NCBI RefSeq assembly: GCF_019396345.1
Contig: NZ_JAHKRM010000005.1
Span: forward strand, 276,640-340,639
Direction: 5' to 3'
Length of the DNA: 64,000 bases
Source: Nonomuraea guangzhouensis
Lineage (GTDB): Bacteria; Actinomycetota; Actinomycetes; Streptosporangiales; Streptosporangiaceae
In this document: positions 7,819 to 16,341 of the stretch, piece after piece
Numbering within the stretch: position 1 is the stretch's first letter
Layout: each line of letters starts with the position of its first letter
The notes under the pieces: generated by a model
Told to the model about the DNA's origin: nothing
Seen by the model: the letters and a program-made list of their open reading frames with translations, nothing else
Database searches by the model: none
Program-made: the position numbers and the translations under genes

Positions 7819-10800
7819 AAAGCTCGCACCTCGACGGGGAGCGTCCGAGTATAGTGGACCCGGCCGAAGGCGTTGACCTTCACCGCCGCCCACCAGTGCG
7901 CCCCTGGCCGGGCGTCGCCCGGTGCCCGGACGGTGAAGTGCAGCGGGACGCGGCCTCCGGCGGGAACGGCGAAGCCCTGCGTCCAGGGGCCGGAGAGCAC
8001 TTCCCCCGTCCCGGCGCCCCACGTGCCGAACGGGCTGAGCAGTTGCGCCTCTCCGCGAACCTCGGTGTGCGCATCATTGACCAGCTCGACGGTGAGCCTC
8101 GCCCGCCCGCCCGGCACGACCTCCAGCCCGGCCGTACCCAGCGTCACGGTGAGCGGTTCGCGGGGCTCAGGGTCGCCGACGGTCACGGTGACCACGTCCT
8201 CCAGGGTCTGGCCCAGGTCGTCGCGGATGCGGGCGGCGACGAAGTAGATCCCGGCTCCGGCATCGGCGGGTGGCCGCAGGACTGTCTCGAACTCGGCGTG
8301 TTCCCCCGCCTCCAGGTCGTACTTCAGGGCCCCGGCCATCGCCCAGCCATCGGGCACGTCCAGCTCCACCACGCCGGCGGTGGACCGGGCCGAGCAGGCG
8401 ACGGTGACCCGCACGGTCTCCTCGTCGCCCGGACCCATCCTCAGCGCCACCGGATGCACGTGGACCGCGACCGGCAGGTACCCAGCCGGGGCGGGACCCT
8501 TGTTGTGCAGCCAGTACCGGGTGAAGACCGGCTGGGCGGGCTCGACGTGGGCGGCCGCGTGACCCGGCTCCAGGGCCGCCCGCGCGCCCAGCGTGACGAT
8601 CTCGGCGGGCCGCAGCGGGATCACCGCGTCGCCGAGCCGCTCCCCCACCCCCGCAAGCGTCGCCACCGCAAGCGTCGCCTTCGCAGGCGATGCCCCCGCA
8701 GGCGTCGCCTCCGCAGGCGTCGTCGCCTCAAGCACCGTGGCGACTTCGACGTCGGTCAGGCCGCCATGCAGGCGGACGCGCGCCACCGCGGGCGACCCGG
8801 CCGACTCGTAGAGCCGCACGGTGACACCGGCGGCAAGGTCTATGTCGCCGGACAGCCCCGAGGCCATCGGGTTTCCGCGCGGCTTCAACGCGGTCAACAC
8901 GACGCTGGACGGCTCGACCCCGCCGAGGCTCGTCCGGGCGGCCAGCGGCCCCGGCGACGCGTCCACCTGACGCGCGAGCACCGCGTGGTTGACCTCCTGC
9001 CCAGCCTGCACGAATCCGGCGGCGCGCCAGTCACCAGCCCCTGCCACCAGGCTGTAGTCGAACGTGTGCGTCCAGTGCTGAAGGGAGAAGCTGCTGCCGT
9101 CGGGGGCCGTCCTGGCCGGGCCGTCGATCCAGACGCCGCTCGGCCACGCCCCGCAGGAGCGCATCAGCGAGACGTAGCAGGTGCCGTCGGACTCGGCCAC
9201 GAAACCGGGCGTGCCGCGGTTGACCACGGCGACCGAGTAGTCGTCGACCGGCTCCGCAGTGCCGGGCAGTCCGGCGGGGACGGGCACGTCGATCACCGAG
9301 TCGGCGAGGTCGTCAATGACATCGTCAATGGCGGACCCGGCCACGATGAGCACGGGCAGATCCCGTACGCCGCGCAGGTCGGCGCCCGGAACCCAGGCCT
9401 CGCGTCGGGTGCGGCCGGCGGGCACGAACACGCGCCCGTGCCGTGCCAGCGCCTCCCGGCAGCCCTCCGGTGCGGCGCCGAGGACCAGCCCGGCGAAGGC
9501 GTTCGCGTCGGCGTCGCCGAGCACGATACGCACGTCGGGCAGGTTGGAGTCGCCGTCGAGCGCGCCGTAGCGCGGGCCGTCCGGCCGGGTGAGCGTGGCG
9601 GTGACGCCGCAGGCGGCCAGCCGGTCGAGCAGGGCGCGTATGCGGTCCCCGTCTCCGGACGCCACCACCTCGGCGACCCCGATCGCGTGGTCCTCGCGGC
9701 GGCCGTCCGCGAGCGACAGGGCTATCCGCGCCGTGGCCGACAGGCCCGCCCAGGTGTGCGCGGGGTTGTCCAGCGTGTACAGGTGCTCTCCCGCGTCGGA
9801 GTTCGGGAAGCCGAACGATCGGCCGATCGCGGCGAAGCCGACCTCGCTGACCGGCAGCGCGCCGGGCAGGTCGAGGTCGAACCGTGCCCTCAGCAGGTGG
9901 TCGCGGCCGATCGAGCCGTCCACGTGGGTACGGAAGTCGATCCGGCCGATCCCGTCCCACAGGGTCGTCTCCTGGGTGACCCGCAGGTCGGCGAGGCGGG
10001 TGACGGCCACGATCCGGCCACCGACCGGAGACCTCCGCACCTGTACGGTCGTAGCCTGTTCCCGGGTGCCGACGCCGGGCCCCTTCGGCAGCAGGTGCCA
10101 CGGGCCCTCGTGCCAGACCGGGTGCTCCGCATACTCGTCCTGCAGGTAGAGCTCGCCGCCGAGTCCGCCGGGCCGCAGCAGTTCCCGGCCGGTACGCCGA
10201 TCGAGGACGCGGGTCATCGCGCCACCTCGGGCGGCGTCGGCCTCGATCAGGAACGTCTCGTTCTCGATCGCGGCGCCTCCGGGCTCCTCAGTCCACCCGG
10301 CGGGCAGATCGGGCGCGGGGGCCAGGTGGTAGACGCGGAAGCCCAGCGACGGCACGTCACGGGCGACGAACGTGAGGATCAGCTCCGCCACGGTGCCATC
10401 CGGGTGGCGCAGCACCCCCTCGGCCACCGCTGGGACGGGTTCGCCCCGGTCGTCACGCAGCTCCGCGCCGGTCCTTCCCGGTTCGGGGAACGAGACCCGC
10501 ACGGTCGTGACGCCGTCGCGGTTCCAGGACAACGTGTTGACGGCGAGGATCGGCCGGCCCACCCCCTCGGTGTCGGCATGGGACGCGAGGCTCGTGATGG
10601 CGCTGTCCCGCGCCGCCGCGCCCAGTTCGTACGCCTCCCGCCAGCCCGCGAGAAGGTCCAGGTACACCTGGTCGGACTCGGTGCCGGTGATCGCGTCATG
10701 GTGGGCGCCGTACGCCAGCAGCCGCCACGCCTTGTCCAGCGCCTCGCTGGGGTAGCGCTCGCCCAGCAGCGCGGCCAGGGTGGCGAGCCGCTCGGCGTCG

Positions 10801-12080
10801 AGCACGGCGACCTCGGCGGCCCGCTGCGCCTGCTTGGTGTCGATGTAGGAGACGTCCTTGCCGGTGTAGACCGGGTTCATGTCCCGTGTCTGCGGGGTGA
10901 TCCCGCGCCGCGGGGCGGCGGCGCGTACGGCGGCGAAGAACTCGCGGGGCAGGCCGACCCTGAACCGGGGCCAGACGTAGCGGGCGGCCCACGCGCGGTG
11001 CACCTCGGTGCACCATCGCGACGGCACGTTGTGGTCGTGCCCGACCGGCAGCAGCACATTGGGTGTCGCCGCGACCTTCTTCAGCTCGCTGAACTGGTTG
11101 TACGCCTCAGCCATCGCCTCTTCGAGCGTCGCCTTGCGCTCCACGTCCCAGCCGGCGACGTAGTGGTTGGACATGTAGCTGGTGAGCAGCCCGCGCCCGG
11201 ACGGCGAGACCCACTCGAACTCGCTGGGGAACTGCATGCGGGTGATGTCGCCGGTGTGCCGCTTGGCGCCGACCATGTGGAACGGCCCGCGCGCCCACGA
11301 GGCGGAGTCCAGCCCCGCGTCGGCCATCAGTCCGGGGAAGGCCGGGTCATGGCCGAAGACGTCGAGCATCCAGGCGGTACGCGGGTCGCCGCCGAGCACG
11401 TCCCGCTGATAGCCGATGCCGTAGACCGCGTTGCGGATGCTCGACTCGGGGTGCGTCAAGTTGGTGTTGGGCTCGTTGTAGGTTCCGCCGACGAGTTCGA
11501 CCCGCTCCTCGGCCAGGAAGCGCCGCAGTTGCTCCCGCTCCTCTGGAAAGACATCCCAGAACGGTTTGAGGTAGTCGATCTCGGCCAGGACGAACTTGTA
11601 GTCGTCGTCGTGCCTGGCCGCGTCCAGGTGCGCGCGTACCAGGTCGAAGGCGGTACGGGCGAAGGGCGGCCGCAGCTTGCCGACCCACGGCAGGTCGGGT
11701 AGCTGGTGCCACACCTCGGTGAACCCGGCCTGGGTGTTCCACCAGACCGGGTCGTAGTGGAAGTGCGAGACCATCCACATCGTCCAGCCGGTGCCCGCCG
11801 CCTCGACGCTCCCGTCGAGCGTACGGCGTTCGCCCGCGCCTTCCGCGACGGCGGTGACCCGGTGGACGGAGCCCTCCGGCGAGGGCGCGGCGATGAGCAC
11901 CCCCACCTCGGCCTCTCCGTCACCGGTGACCGTCATGGGCTCGGGCGTGGTGACGGCGGGACCCTCCACCCACACCCGTACCGGCCCCGGCACATCGGTC
12001 AGCGTCACCCGGACGACCTGGCGTGGCGCGGACACGGAGCCCACGAACAGATCAGTGCCCTGCAACGACGCGATTCGCAT
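7800..12080 (-). CDS. Glycoside hydrolase family 38 alpha-mannosidase-like enzyme with NEW3 domain
   Basis: This is a 1426-residue enzyme without a signal peptide. The GH38 zinc motif HFHYDPVWW lies near residues 106-114. The nucleophile region DVFGHDPAFPG is near 240, and later zinc/active-site motifs GHDHNVPSRW and YGAHHDAITGTESDQ complete the catalytic core. The C-terminal part contains a NEW3-type beta domain. ATG 12080 is chosen over GTG 12086 because GGAG lies five bases before it. A low-complexity run of Ala/Pro-rich pentapeptides interrupts the C-terminal half (see 8653-8742). It should release alpha-mannosyl or related residues from imported oligosaccharide. A perfect LacI-type operator lies 66 bases upstream. 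It is much longer than typical bacterial GH38 enzymes of about 850-1050 residues. Confidence 0.9.
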   Translation of the reverse strand: MRIASLQGTDLFVGSVSAPRQVVRVTLTDVPGPVRVWVEGPAVTTPEPMTVTGDGEAEVGVLIAAPSPEGSVHRVTAVAEGAGERRTLDGSVEAAGTGWTMWMVSHFHYDPVWWNTQAGFTEVWHQLPDLPWVGKLRPPFARTAFDLVRAHLDAARHDDDYKFVLAEIDYLKPFWDVFPEEREQLRRFLAEERVELVGGTYNEPNTNLTHPESSIRNAVYGIGYQRDVLGGDPRTAWMLDVFGHDPAFPGLMADAGLDSASWARGPFHMVGAKRHTGDITRMQFPSEFEWVSPSGRGLLTSYMSNHYVAGWDVERKATLEEAMAEAYNQFSELKKVAATPNVLLPVGHDHNVPSRWCTEVHRAWAARYVWPRFRVGLPREFFAAVRAAAPRRGITPQTRDMNPVYTGKDVSYIDTKQAQRAAEVAVLDAERLATLAALLGERYPSEALDKAWRLLAYGAHHDAITGTESDQVYLDLLAGWREAYELGAAARDSAITSLASHADTEGVGRPILAVNTLSWNRDGVTTVRVSFPEPGRTGAELRDDRGEPVPAVAEGVLRHPDGTVAELILTFVARDVPSLGFRVYHLAPAPDLPAGWTEEPGGAAIENETFLIEADAARGGAMTRVLDRRTGRELLRPGGLGGELYLQDEYAEHPVWHEGPWHLLPKGPGVGTREQATTVQVRRSPVGGRIVAVTRLADLRVTQETTLWDGIGRIDFRTHVDGSIGRDHLLRARFDLDLPGALPVSEVGFAAIGRSFGFPNSDAGEHLYTLDNPAHTWAGLSATARIALSLADGRREDHAIGVAEVVASGDGDRIRALLDRLAACGVTATLTRPDGPRYGALDGDSNLPDVRIVLGDADANAFAGLVLGAAPEGCREALARHGRVFVPAGRTRREAWVPGADLRGVRDLPVLIVAGSAIDDVIDDLADSVIDVPVPAGLPGTAEPVDDYSVAVVNRGTPGFVAESDGTCYVSLMRSCGAWPSGVWIDGPARTAPDGSSFSLQHWTHTFDYSLVAGAGDWRAAGFVQAGQEVNHAVLARQVDASPGPLAARTSLGGVEPSSVVLTALKPRGNPMASGLSGDIDLAAGVTVRLYESAGSPAVARVRLHGGLTDVEVATVLEATTPAEATPAGASPAKATLAVATLAGVGERLGDAVIPLRPAEIVTLGARAALEPGHAAAHVEPAQPVFTRYWLHNKGPAPAGYLPVAVHVHPVALRMGPGDEETVRVTVACSARSTAGVVELDVPDGWAMAGALKYDLEAGEHAEFETVLRPPADAGAGIYFVAARIRDDLGQTLEDVVTVTVGDPEPREPLTVTLGTAGLEVVPGGRARLTVELVNDAHTEVRGEAQLLSPFGTWGAGTGEVLSGPWTQGFAVPAGGRVPLHFTVRAPGDARPGAHWWAAVKVNAFGRVHYTRTLPVEVRALSGEYM
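8653..8742. repeat. 15-bp tandem repeat inside the GH38 gene
   Basis: Six consecutive 15-base units, five of them clearly related (GCAAGCGTCGCCACC-like), encode a pentapeptide run of the form ATPAx near residues 1113-1143. The unit length keeps the reading frame. The run looks like a flexible linker between the last catalytic-core beta domain and the NEW3 region. Confidence 0.75.
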
Positions 12081-12145
12081 CTTCACTCCAGACGTCTGAC
12101 CCGGGTGGTGTCACTCGGCGTCTGAGTCGTGGATCCCGGGCAAGG

Positions 12146-12157
12146 GAAAGCGCTTTC
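12146..12157. promoter_or_regulatory. LacI-type operator upstream of the GH38 gene
   Basis: GAAAGCGCTTTC is a perfect 12-base palindrome, 66 bases before the GH38 start. It matches the 5059-5070 site in 11 of 12 positions, which links enzyme and transporter expression to one off-window LacI-family regulator. Confidence 0.65.
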
Positions 12158-12188
12158 GCGGATCCTATAGAGCCCGAGTTCGACTCTG

Positions 12189-12632
12189 CTAGCCGGTATG
12201 CCCAGATTCGTCCGGTTGGCTGATCGCATGACGTCCGCCAAGGGGTGTCCGGCGCGCGATGATCTTGCGGTGGCTCATTCGCCACCCCTGGTCGCCGTAC
12301 GAGATGACGTCGTCGTAGGTCACGCTTCCACAGGTGCCGCCCGCCATGATGCTGATCCCCTTGGATCGGGCGCGGACCTGGCCGTCGGCGATCTCGGTGA
12401 GCACGACGTTCGTGACGTGATGGCCGACGGGGTTCGCCGCGCCCAGTGTGAGCGCGGCCGCCCTGATCGCCGCCACCCCTTCCAGCGATCCGACGCCGAA
12501 GTCCGAGGCGTCGTAAACGACGTCGGCGGTGAACAGCTCGTCCAGCCGGTCCAGCTCGCCGTCGTCGAACAGGTGCCCGTGCAGGGAGATCAGCTCTGTG
12601 ATGGCCGCGCGATCGTCGGCGCCTAGTGTCAT
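12189..12632 (-). CDS. SnoaL/NTF2-like family protein
   Basis: This is a 147-residue single-domain protein of the NTF2-like superfamily: an N-terminal helix DRAAITELISLHGHLFDDGELDRLDELFTADVVYDAS, the GVAAIRAAA loop, HHVTNVVL, and a C-terminal beta sheet ending WRMSHRKIIARRT. Such proteins are small isomerases, cyclases, hydrolases or ligand binders. The function here is unknown. ATG 12632 is chosen because a -10 hexamer lies seven bases before it (see 12640-12669). It is divergent from the KDG kinase operon and follows no gene on its own strand, so it is probably monocistronic. Confidence 0.75.
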   Translation of the reverse strand: MTLGADDRAAITELISLHGHLFDDGELDRLDELFTADVVYDASDFGVGSLEGVAAIRAAALTLGAANPVGHHVTNVVLTEIADGQVRARSKGISIMAGGTCGSVTYDDVISYGDQGWRMSHRKIIARRTPLGGRHAISQPDESGHTG

Positions 12633-12639
12633 GCGGGCC

Positions 12640-12669
12640 AGACTAAATGGGGAACTCCCCACTTAGCAA
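12640..12669 (-). promoter_or_regulatory. Promoter of the NTF2-like gene with dyad in the spacer
   Basis: On the minus strand, TTGCTA (12669-12664) and TAGTCT (12645-12640) are 18 bases apart, and the ATG follows seven bases later, so the mRNA is probably leaderless. The palindrome GGGGAACTCCCC at 12649-12660 occupies the spacer and could be an operator. Confidence 0.5.
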
Positions 12670-12690
12670 TCAGTCCGGCTGCTTGATATA

Positions 12691-12725
12691 TTGCAAATAA
12701 AGCAGAGCTATTGCAACATATGCAA
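12691..12725 (+). promoter_or_regulatory. Candidate IclR operator upstream of the KDG kinase
   Basis: TTGCAACATATGCAA at 12711-12725 is a dyad of TTGCA/TGCAA with a five-base spacer, and a further TTGCAA lies 20 bases upstream at 12691. AT-rich dyads of this sort immediately before an operon that encodes its own IclR regulator suggest autoregulation. A TTGATA at 12683-12688 may be the -35. Confidence 0.5.
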
Positions 12726-12746
12726 CGCGCGGAGGATGTGCAGCCG

Positions 12747-13706
12747 ATGAGACCAGTGGACGTGCTCGCGATCGGGGAGACCATGGTGATGGTCACTCCG
12801 GTCGACGGGCGGCTCGACGCGGACAGCACGTACATCCTGCGGCCGGGCGGCGCGGAGTCGAACGTGGCGGCGCTGCTCGCCCAGCTCGGCCACAGCACGG
12901 CGTGGGCGAGCGCGGTCGGCCGCGATCCGCTGGGCGACATCATCGTCGACACGCTGCGCGCGCACGGGGTGAACGTCGATCTCGTACGCCGCGACGCCGA
13001 CCGGCCCACGGCCGTGTACTTCAAGGACCCGACCTCGTCGGGCACCTCGGTCTACTACTACCGGCGGGGTTCGGCGGCCTCGGCCATGACCGCCGCCGAG
13101 GTCGCCGGGTGGGCGGCGCTGCCGTCCCGGGTGACGCACATCTCCGGCATCACCGCGGCGCTCTCCGAGCCGAGCCTGGACCTGACCCGGCACATCGTGT
13201 TCGAGCGCCCGTTGCGGCCCTCCGTGGTCAGCTTCGACGTCAACCACCGTCCCGGCCTGTGGTCGGGCGACGCGCCCGACGTGCTCCTGGAGCTCGCGCG
13301 GCGCGCCGACGTGGTCTTCGTCGGGCGGGACGAGGCGGCGGGGCTGTGGGGGACGTCGGACGCGGAGAGCGTGCGCGAGCTGCTCGACGGTCCGCCGTAC
13401 CTGATCGTGAAGGACGCGGCGATCGAGGCGGTCAGTTTCACCCCCACGGGTGTCCACCGCGAGCCGTCGACGCCGGTCGAGGTCCTGGACGCGGTCGGCG
13501 CGGGCGACGCCTTCGCGGCCGGCTGGCTGAGCGGGTTCCTGGACGGCCGCGACGAGGCGACCCGGCTGCGGCTGGGGCACTACGCGGCTTCCCGTGTTCT
13601 GATGTCGCCGGCCGACCTGGCCGATCTTCCCCCCGCTGACGAGATCGTCACGCTGCTCACCGAAGGAGCGCGGACCCATGTCGCAGACCGTCGCCCGTGC
13701 CATTGA
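12747..13706 (+). CDS. kdgK: PfkB family sugar kinase, probable 2-keto-3-deoxygluconate kinase
   Basis: The 319-residue ribokinase-fold enzyme has the substrate-side glycine motif GGAESNVAALLAQLG near residues 33-47. The PfkB signature 2, DAVGAGDAFAAGWLSG, holds the catalytic Asp of the anion hole. KDG kinase is preferred over other PfkB sugar kinases because the same operon carries an IclR regulator and a KDPG aldolase, the next enzyme in that route: KDG to KDPG to pyruvate plus glyceraldehyde 3-phosphate. ATG 12747 follows GGAGG at 12731-12735; starts at 12711 or 12720 lie inside the operator. Its 3' end overlaps the regulator gene by 29 bases, so translation is coupled. Confidence 0.8.
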   Translation: MRPVDVLAIGETMVMVTPVDGRLDADSTYILRPGGAESNVAALLAQLGHSTAWASAVGRDPLGDIIVDTLRAHGVNVDLVRRDADRPTAVYFKDPTSSGTSVYYYRRGSAASAMTAAEVAGWAALPSRVTHISGITAALSEPSLDLTRHIVFERPLRPSVVSFDVNHRPGLWSGDAPDVLLELARRADVVFVGRDEAAGLWGTSDAESVRELLDGPPYLIVKDAAIEAVSFTPTGVHREPSTPVEVLDAVGAGDAFAAGWLSGFLDGRDEATRLRLGHYAASRVLMSPADLADLPPADEIVTLLTEGARTHVADRRPCH

Positions 13707-14439
13707 CATCATCGGTTTCGTCTCCGTACGACACCGCACGCTCGGTCAGATCGCCGAGCACCTGGGCGTACACAAGTCGACCGCGCTGCGCCTGCTGCAG
13801 ACGCTGGAAGAGGGCGGGTTCGTCCGGCGGGTGCCCGGCGGCGCGTACGGCATGGGCTTCCAGCTCATCGCGCTCGGCCAGCTGGCTCTCGACCAGGTCG
13901 AGGCCCGCTCCCTCGCGCACCCGATCCTGCACGAGCTGAGCGAGAAGTACGGCCACACGGTCCACCTCGGCGAGCTGGCCGGAGACCAGGTCGTCTACGT
14001 CGACAAGATCGACGGGCGGGGCACCGTGGCCATGGGCTCGCGCATCGGGCTGCCCGCCCAGACGCACACCGCGGCCGTCGCGAAGGTCATCTTCGCCTAC
14101 CAGGACGAGAAGATTCGGGAGCGAATTTTGGCACACGCCTCCTTCAGCCGCTTCACGCCCACGACCATCACCGACGCCGACGCGCTCGAGGCGGACCTCG
14201 CGCTCACCCGGGAACGGGGATGGGCCGAGGACGACGGCGAGCACGAGGACTACATCAACTGCCTGGCGCTGCCGGTGTTCGACGCCCGCGGCCTGGTCAC
14301 CCACGGCATCTCCATCACCGCTCTGCGAGCGGTCGCGCCGCTGCCGGAGCTGCGCGCGCACATCGACGATTTCCGCGAAGCGGCCCACCAGGTCTCGAAG
14401 GCCCTGGGCTGGGGAGGAGACGCACATGGACGCCGCTGA
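13678..14439 (+). CDS. IclR family transcriptional regulator (KdgR-like)
   Basis: This 253-residue regulator has an N-terminal winged helix (RAIDIIGFVSVRHRTLGQIAEHLGVHKSTALRLLQTLEEGGFVRR) and an IclR effector domain with the usual MGSRIGLPAQTHTAAVAKVIFAY segment and ALPVFDARGLVTHGISITAL near the end. It lies between the kinase and aldolase genes, overlapping both, so it is a specific regulator of KDG metabolism. IclR proteins in this setting usually respond to KDG or KDPG. The probable operator is the TTGCA dyad at 12711-12725. Confidence 0.88.
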   Translation: MSQTVARAIDIIGFVSVRHRTLGQIAEHLGVHKSTALRLLQTLEEGGFVRRVPGGAYGMGFQLIALGQLALDQVEARSLAHPILHELSEKYGHTVHLGELAGDQVVYVDKIDGRGTVAMGSRIGLPAQTHTAAVAKVIFAYQDEKIRERILAHASFSRFTPTTITDADALEADLALTRERGWAEDDGEHEDYINCLALPVFDARGLVTHGISITALRAVAPLPELRAHIDDFREAAHQVSKALGWGGDAHGRR

Positions 14440-15031
14440 ATTCTTCGGCCGGCACCTCGACCGTAATCCGATTCTCGGCATCTTCCGCCACCTCGATCCC
14501 GAGGCGACCGTGGAGATGTGCGAGCGCGCCTGGGCGTTCGGAGTGGAGCTCATCGAGGTGCCCGTACAGACGCCCGACGCCCTGCCGTCCCTGCGCGCGG
14601 CGCTCGACGCGGCGCGGCGGCACGGCAAGAGCGTCGGCGCGGGGACGGTGACCACCGCCGAACAGCTGGCGGAGGTCAGCCGTCTGGGCGCGGCGTTCAC
14701 GGTCGCGCCCGGCCTGCACCCCGAGGTCGTCGCCGAGTCGCGGCGGCTCGGGCTCCCCCACCTGCCCGGCGTGGCCACCTCCACGGAGATCGCGACGGCT
14801 CTGGCGCAGGGCTTCACCTGGCTCAAGGCGTTTCCCGCCGAGCAGCTCGGCCCCGGCTGGATCACCGCGCAGCTCGCGCCGTTCCCCGCCGTCCGTTTCG
14901 TCGCGACGGGCGGGATCAACGCCGACAACGCGGCCGCCTTCCTCGCCGCCGGGTGCCGGGGGGTCGCGGTCGGATCCGCGTTGACCGATCCGGACGCGCT
15001 GGCACGGCTGCGGGACGCGGTTCCTCGGTAA
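14426..15031 (+). CDS. eda: KDPG/KHG aldolase
   Basis: The 201-residue class I aldolase is close to the family's usual length (E. coli Eda is 213). Glu44 in ELIEVPVQTP and Lys134 in TWLKAFPAEQLG match the catalytic Glu45 and Schiff-base Lys133 of E. coli Eda. GGINADNAAAFLAAGCRGVAVGSAL is the phosphate-binding loop. It cleaves KDPG to pyruvate and glyceraldehyde 3-phosphate, completing the pathway begun by the kinase at 12747. It overlaps the IclR gene by 14 bases. Its last 66 bases recur, diverged, at 17297-17362. Confidence 0.92.
   Translation: MDAAEFFGRHLDRNPILGIFRHLDPEATVEMCERAWAFGVELIEVPVQTPDALPSLRAALDAARRHGKSVGAGTVTTAEQLAEVSRLGAAFTVAPGLHPEVVAESRRLGLPHLPGVATSTEIATALAQGFTWLKAFPAEQLGPGWITAQLAPFPAVRFVATGGINADNAAAFLAAGCRGVAVGSALTDPDALARLRDAVPR
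14966..15031 (+). repeat. eda 3'-end direct repeat, left copy
   Basis: The last 66 bases of eda recur at 17297-17362. The two copies share an uninterrupted 19-base start (GCGGTCGGATCCGCGTTGA), then a 12-base block, and then a 3-base insertion in the distal copy before further matches. This copy is the one in the intact gene. Confidence 0.8.
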
Positions 15032-15035
15032 CAGT

Positions 15036-15440
15036 TCATCCGCGATCGATGATCGACCCCGGCCCGTTGGCCGCGTGCCGGGCGATCCCCTCCCACCGTC
15101 GCATCAGCCCCGCGTACCAGTCCTGCCTGCCCCTCGCCGCGACCTCCCCCTCGGACCCGCCACTTCCCGAATGCCCCTCAGCCCCTCCGAGCACGGGCCC
15201 GGCATCTCCGACCCGCCGAATGGACCGGCACCGCGTCGCCACCAGGCCCCGTGGCCCGGCCCGGCGCCCAACTGGCCCAGTGGGCGTCCGCTCCGCCCAC
15301 CATCCCCGAGGTGAACGCCTTGGCCATCACCGCCACTTCGGCAATGGCCTGCTCGAAGGCCCTGTGGCAGAAGGAGGCGTCTGCTGGGATGTCCACTCCG
15401 CGTGCACAAACCGACCACAGCCGTAGCCATGTGCCAACCG
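15036..15440 (-). pseudogene. Frameshifted remnant of an unrecognised gene
   Basis: On the minus strand one frame reads DASFCHRAFEQAIAEVAVM...KAFTSGMVGGADAHWASW with strong GC3 bias, then loses sense near 15240. Another frame then carries EVAARGRQDWYAGLMRRWEGI...IDRG to a stop at 15036. The two look like the middle and C-terminus of one gene joined by a frameshift. The family is not recognised. The remnant lies tail to tail with eda, four bases away. Confidence 0.4.
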
Positions 15441-15475
15441 TCACACTGAGCGCGACTTGCGGGTGGCGGCCGTGA

Positions 15476-15754
15476 GCCAGTGGTTGCCGCACGGGCACTT
15501 TGGAGGTGTACTACAGCTCCAGCACCGGAAAGAACTGCGCCCTGACGTATGGCTACGGCGCTTACGCCAACACCACGAGCTGGAAGAGCGTCAAGATCTC
15601 AAGAGGTGACGGCAGCGGGGAACAGAAAAATGGAGGGCAGTACACGTACTACGCCGGGCCGGTGTATGTCTCGGCGCCTGACCAGTGTATTGACGTTGCC
15701 GGAGCGGTGCCGGACGGGAAGACCCTCAAGCTCAACAACGTGCACTGCGACTGA
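15476..15754 (+). pseudogene. C-terminal fragment of a small secreted protein
   Basis: The frame after a stop at 15473-15475 reads ASGCRTGTLEVYYSSSTGKNCALTYGYG and continues to DQCIDVAGAVPDGKTLKLNNVHCD. Paired cysteines and the Gly/Ser/Thr/Tyr-rich beta pattern are typical of small secreted actinomycete proteins, but the signal peptide and any start codon with a ribosome site are missing. A TTG at 15500 is the only early start. It is probably the surviving 3' part of a gene cut during insertion or deletion. Confidence 0.5.
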
Positions 15755-15973
15755 CCCTCTTCTGGCCAGACCGGGTGCCCTCCGCGTTCGCTTTGGAGGG
15801 CACCTCCGCAGGCAAGGTCGCCGAGCACACTGCAGGTATGTTGGCGGTGCCGCCAACAGTTGCGCTCGCGCGATCTTCCGTGTCACACGCCCTGCGGGCG
15901 GCACCCCAAGGCCCTCGGACCCCTTTCTGATCTGGACCGGAGCAGGGGCGCGGGACTGGGCGCGTCTCTGACG

Positions 15974-16144
15974 GTGCGTGTGCCGCCCCATTCTCTTTCT
16001 CGCGTGCTCGGCCGCGCCGGGCGGGAGACCGTGTACGACTACGACGACCTGGCCGTCATCGAGTGGTGTATCTGGGCCGGTCACTCCGTACCGACCACGC
16101 CGGAGGACCGCGACGAGCTACGTGCCGCCCGCCGTGCGGCGTGA
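15974..16144 (+). pseudogene. Small ORF or gene fragment, unrecognised
   Basis: A frame opening at GTG 15974 encodes 56 residues containing YDYDDLAVIEWCIWAGHSVPTTPEDRDELR, whose composition looks protein-like. There is no convincing ribosome site. It may be the C-terminus of a larger decayed gene or a small orphan. Between 15755 and 15973, and between 16145 and 16341, I see nothing else supportable. Confidence 0.3.
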
Positions 16145-16341
16145 TGCCAGGCGATCACGCGAGGATCGACGCCGAACGCCACCAGCTCGCCCGGCCGCTA
16201 CCGGGCGGGCGAGTCCATCCGCGTGTTCGCCGAGTCTCCCGCTCCGGCGCCCCTCAACAGATCCTCAACGTCAACTCCACATGCACCGGCCTACCTTCCT
16301 GAAGAGCGCTCGACAGCGCTTGACCACAAGGGAAAGGCAGC

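Noticed and set aside
8653-8742. Possible CRISPR-like repeat
   Set aside because: Units are 15 bases with no spacers and encode an in-frame peptide repeat.
7854-11702. 1282-residue plus-strand frame opposite the GH38 gene
   Set aside because: Antisense shadow. The minus strand holds all the GH38 catalytic motifs.
13657-15096. 479-residue minus-strand frame over iclR and eda
   Set aside because: Antisense shadow of two coupled plus-strand genes. Its resemblance to the minus frame at 17300-17370 only reflects the eda repeat.
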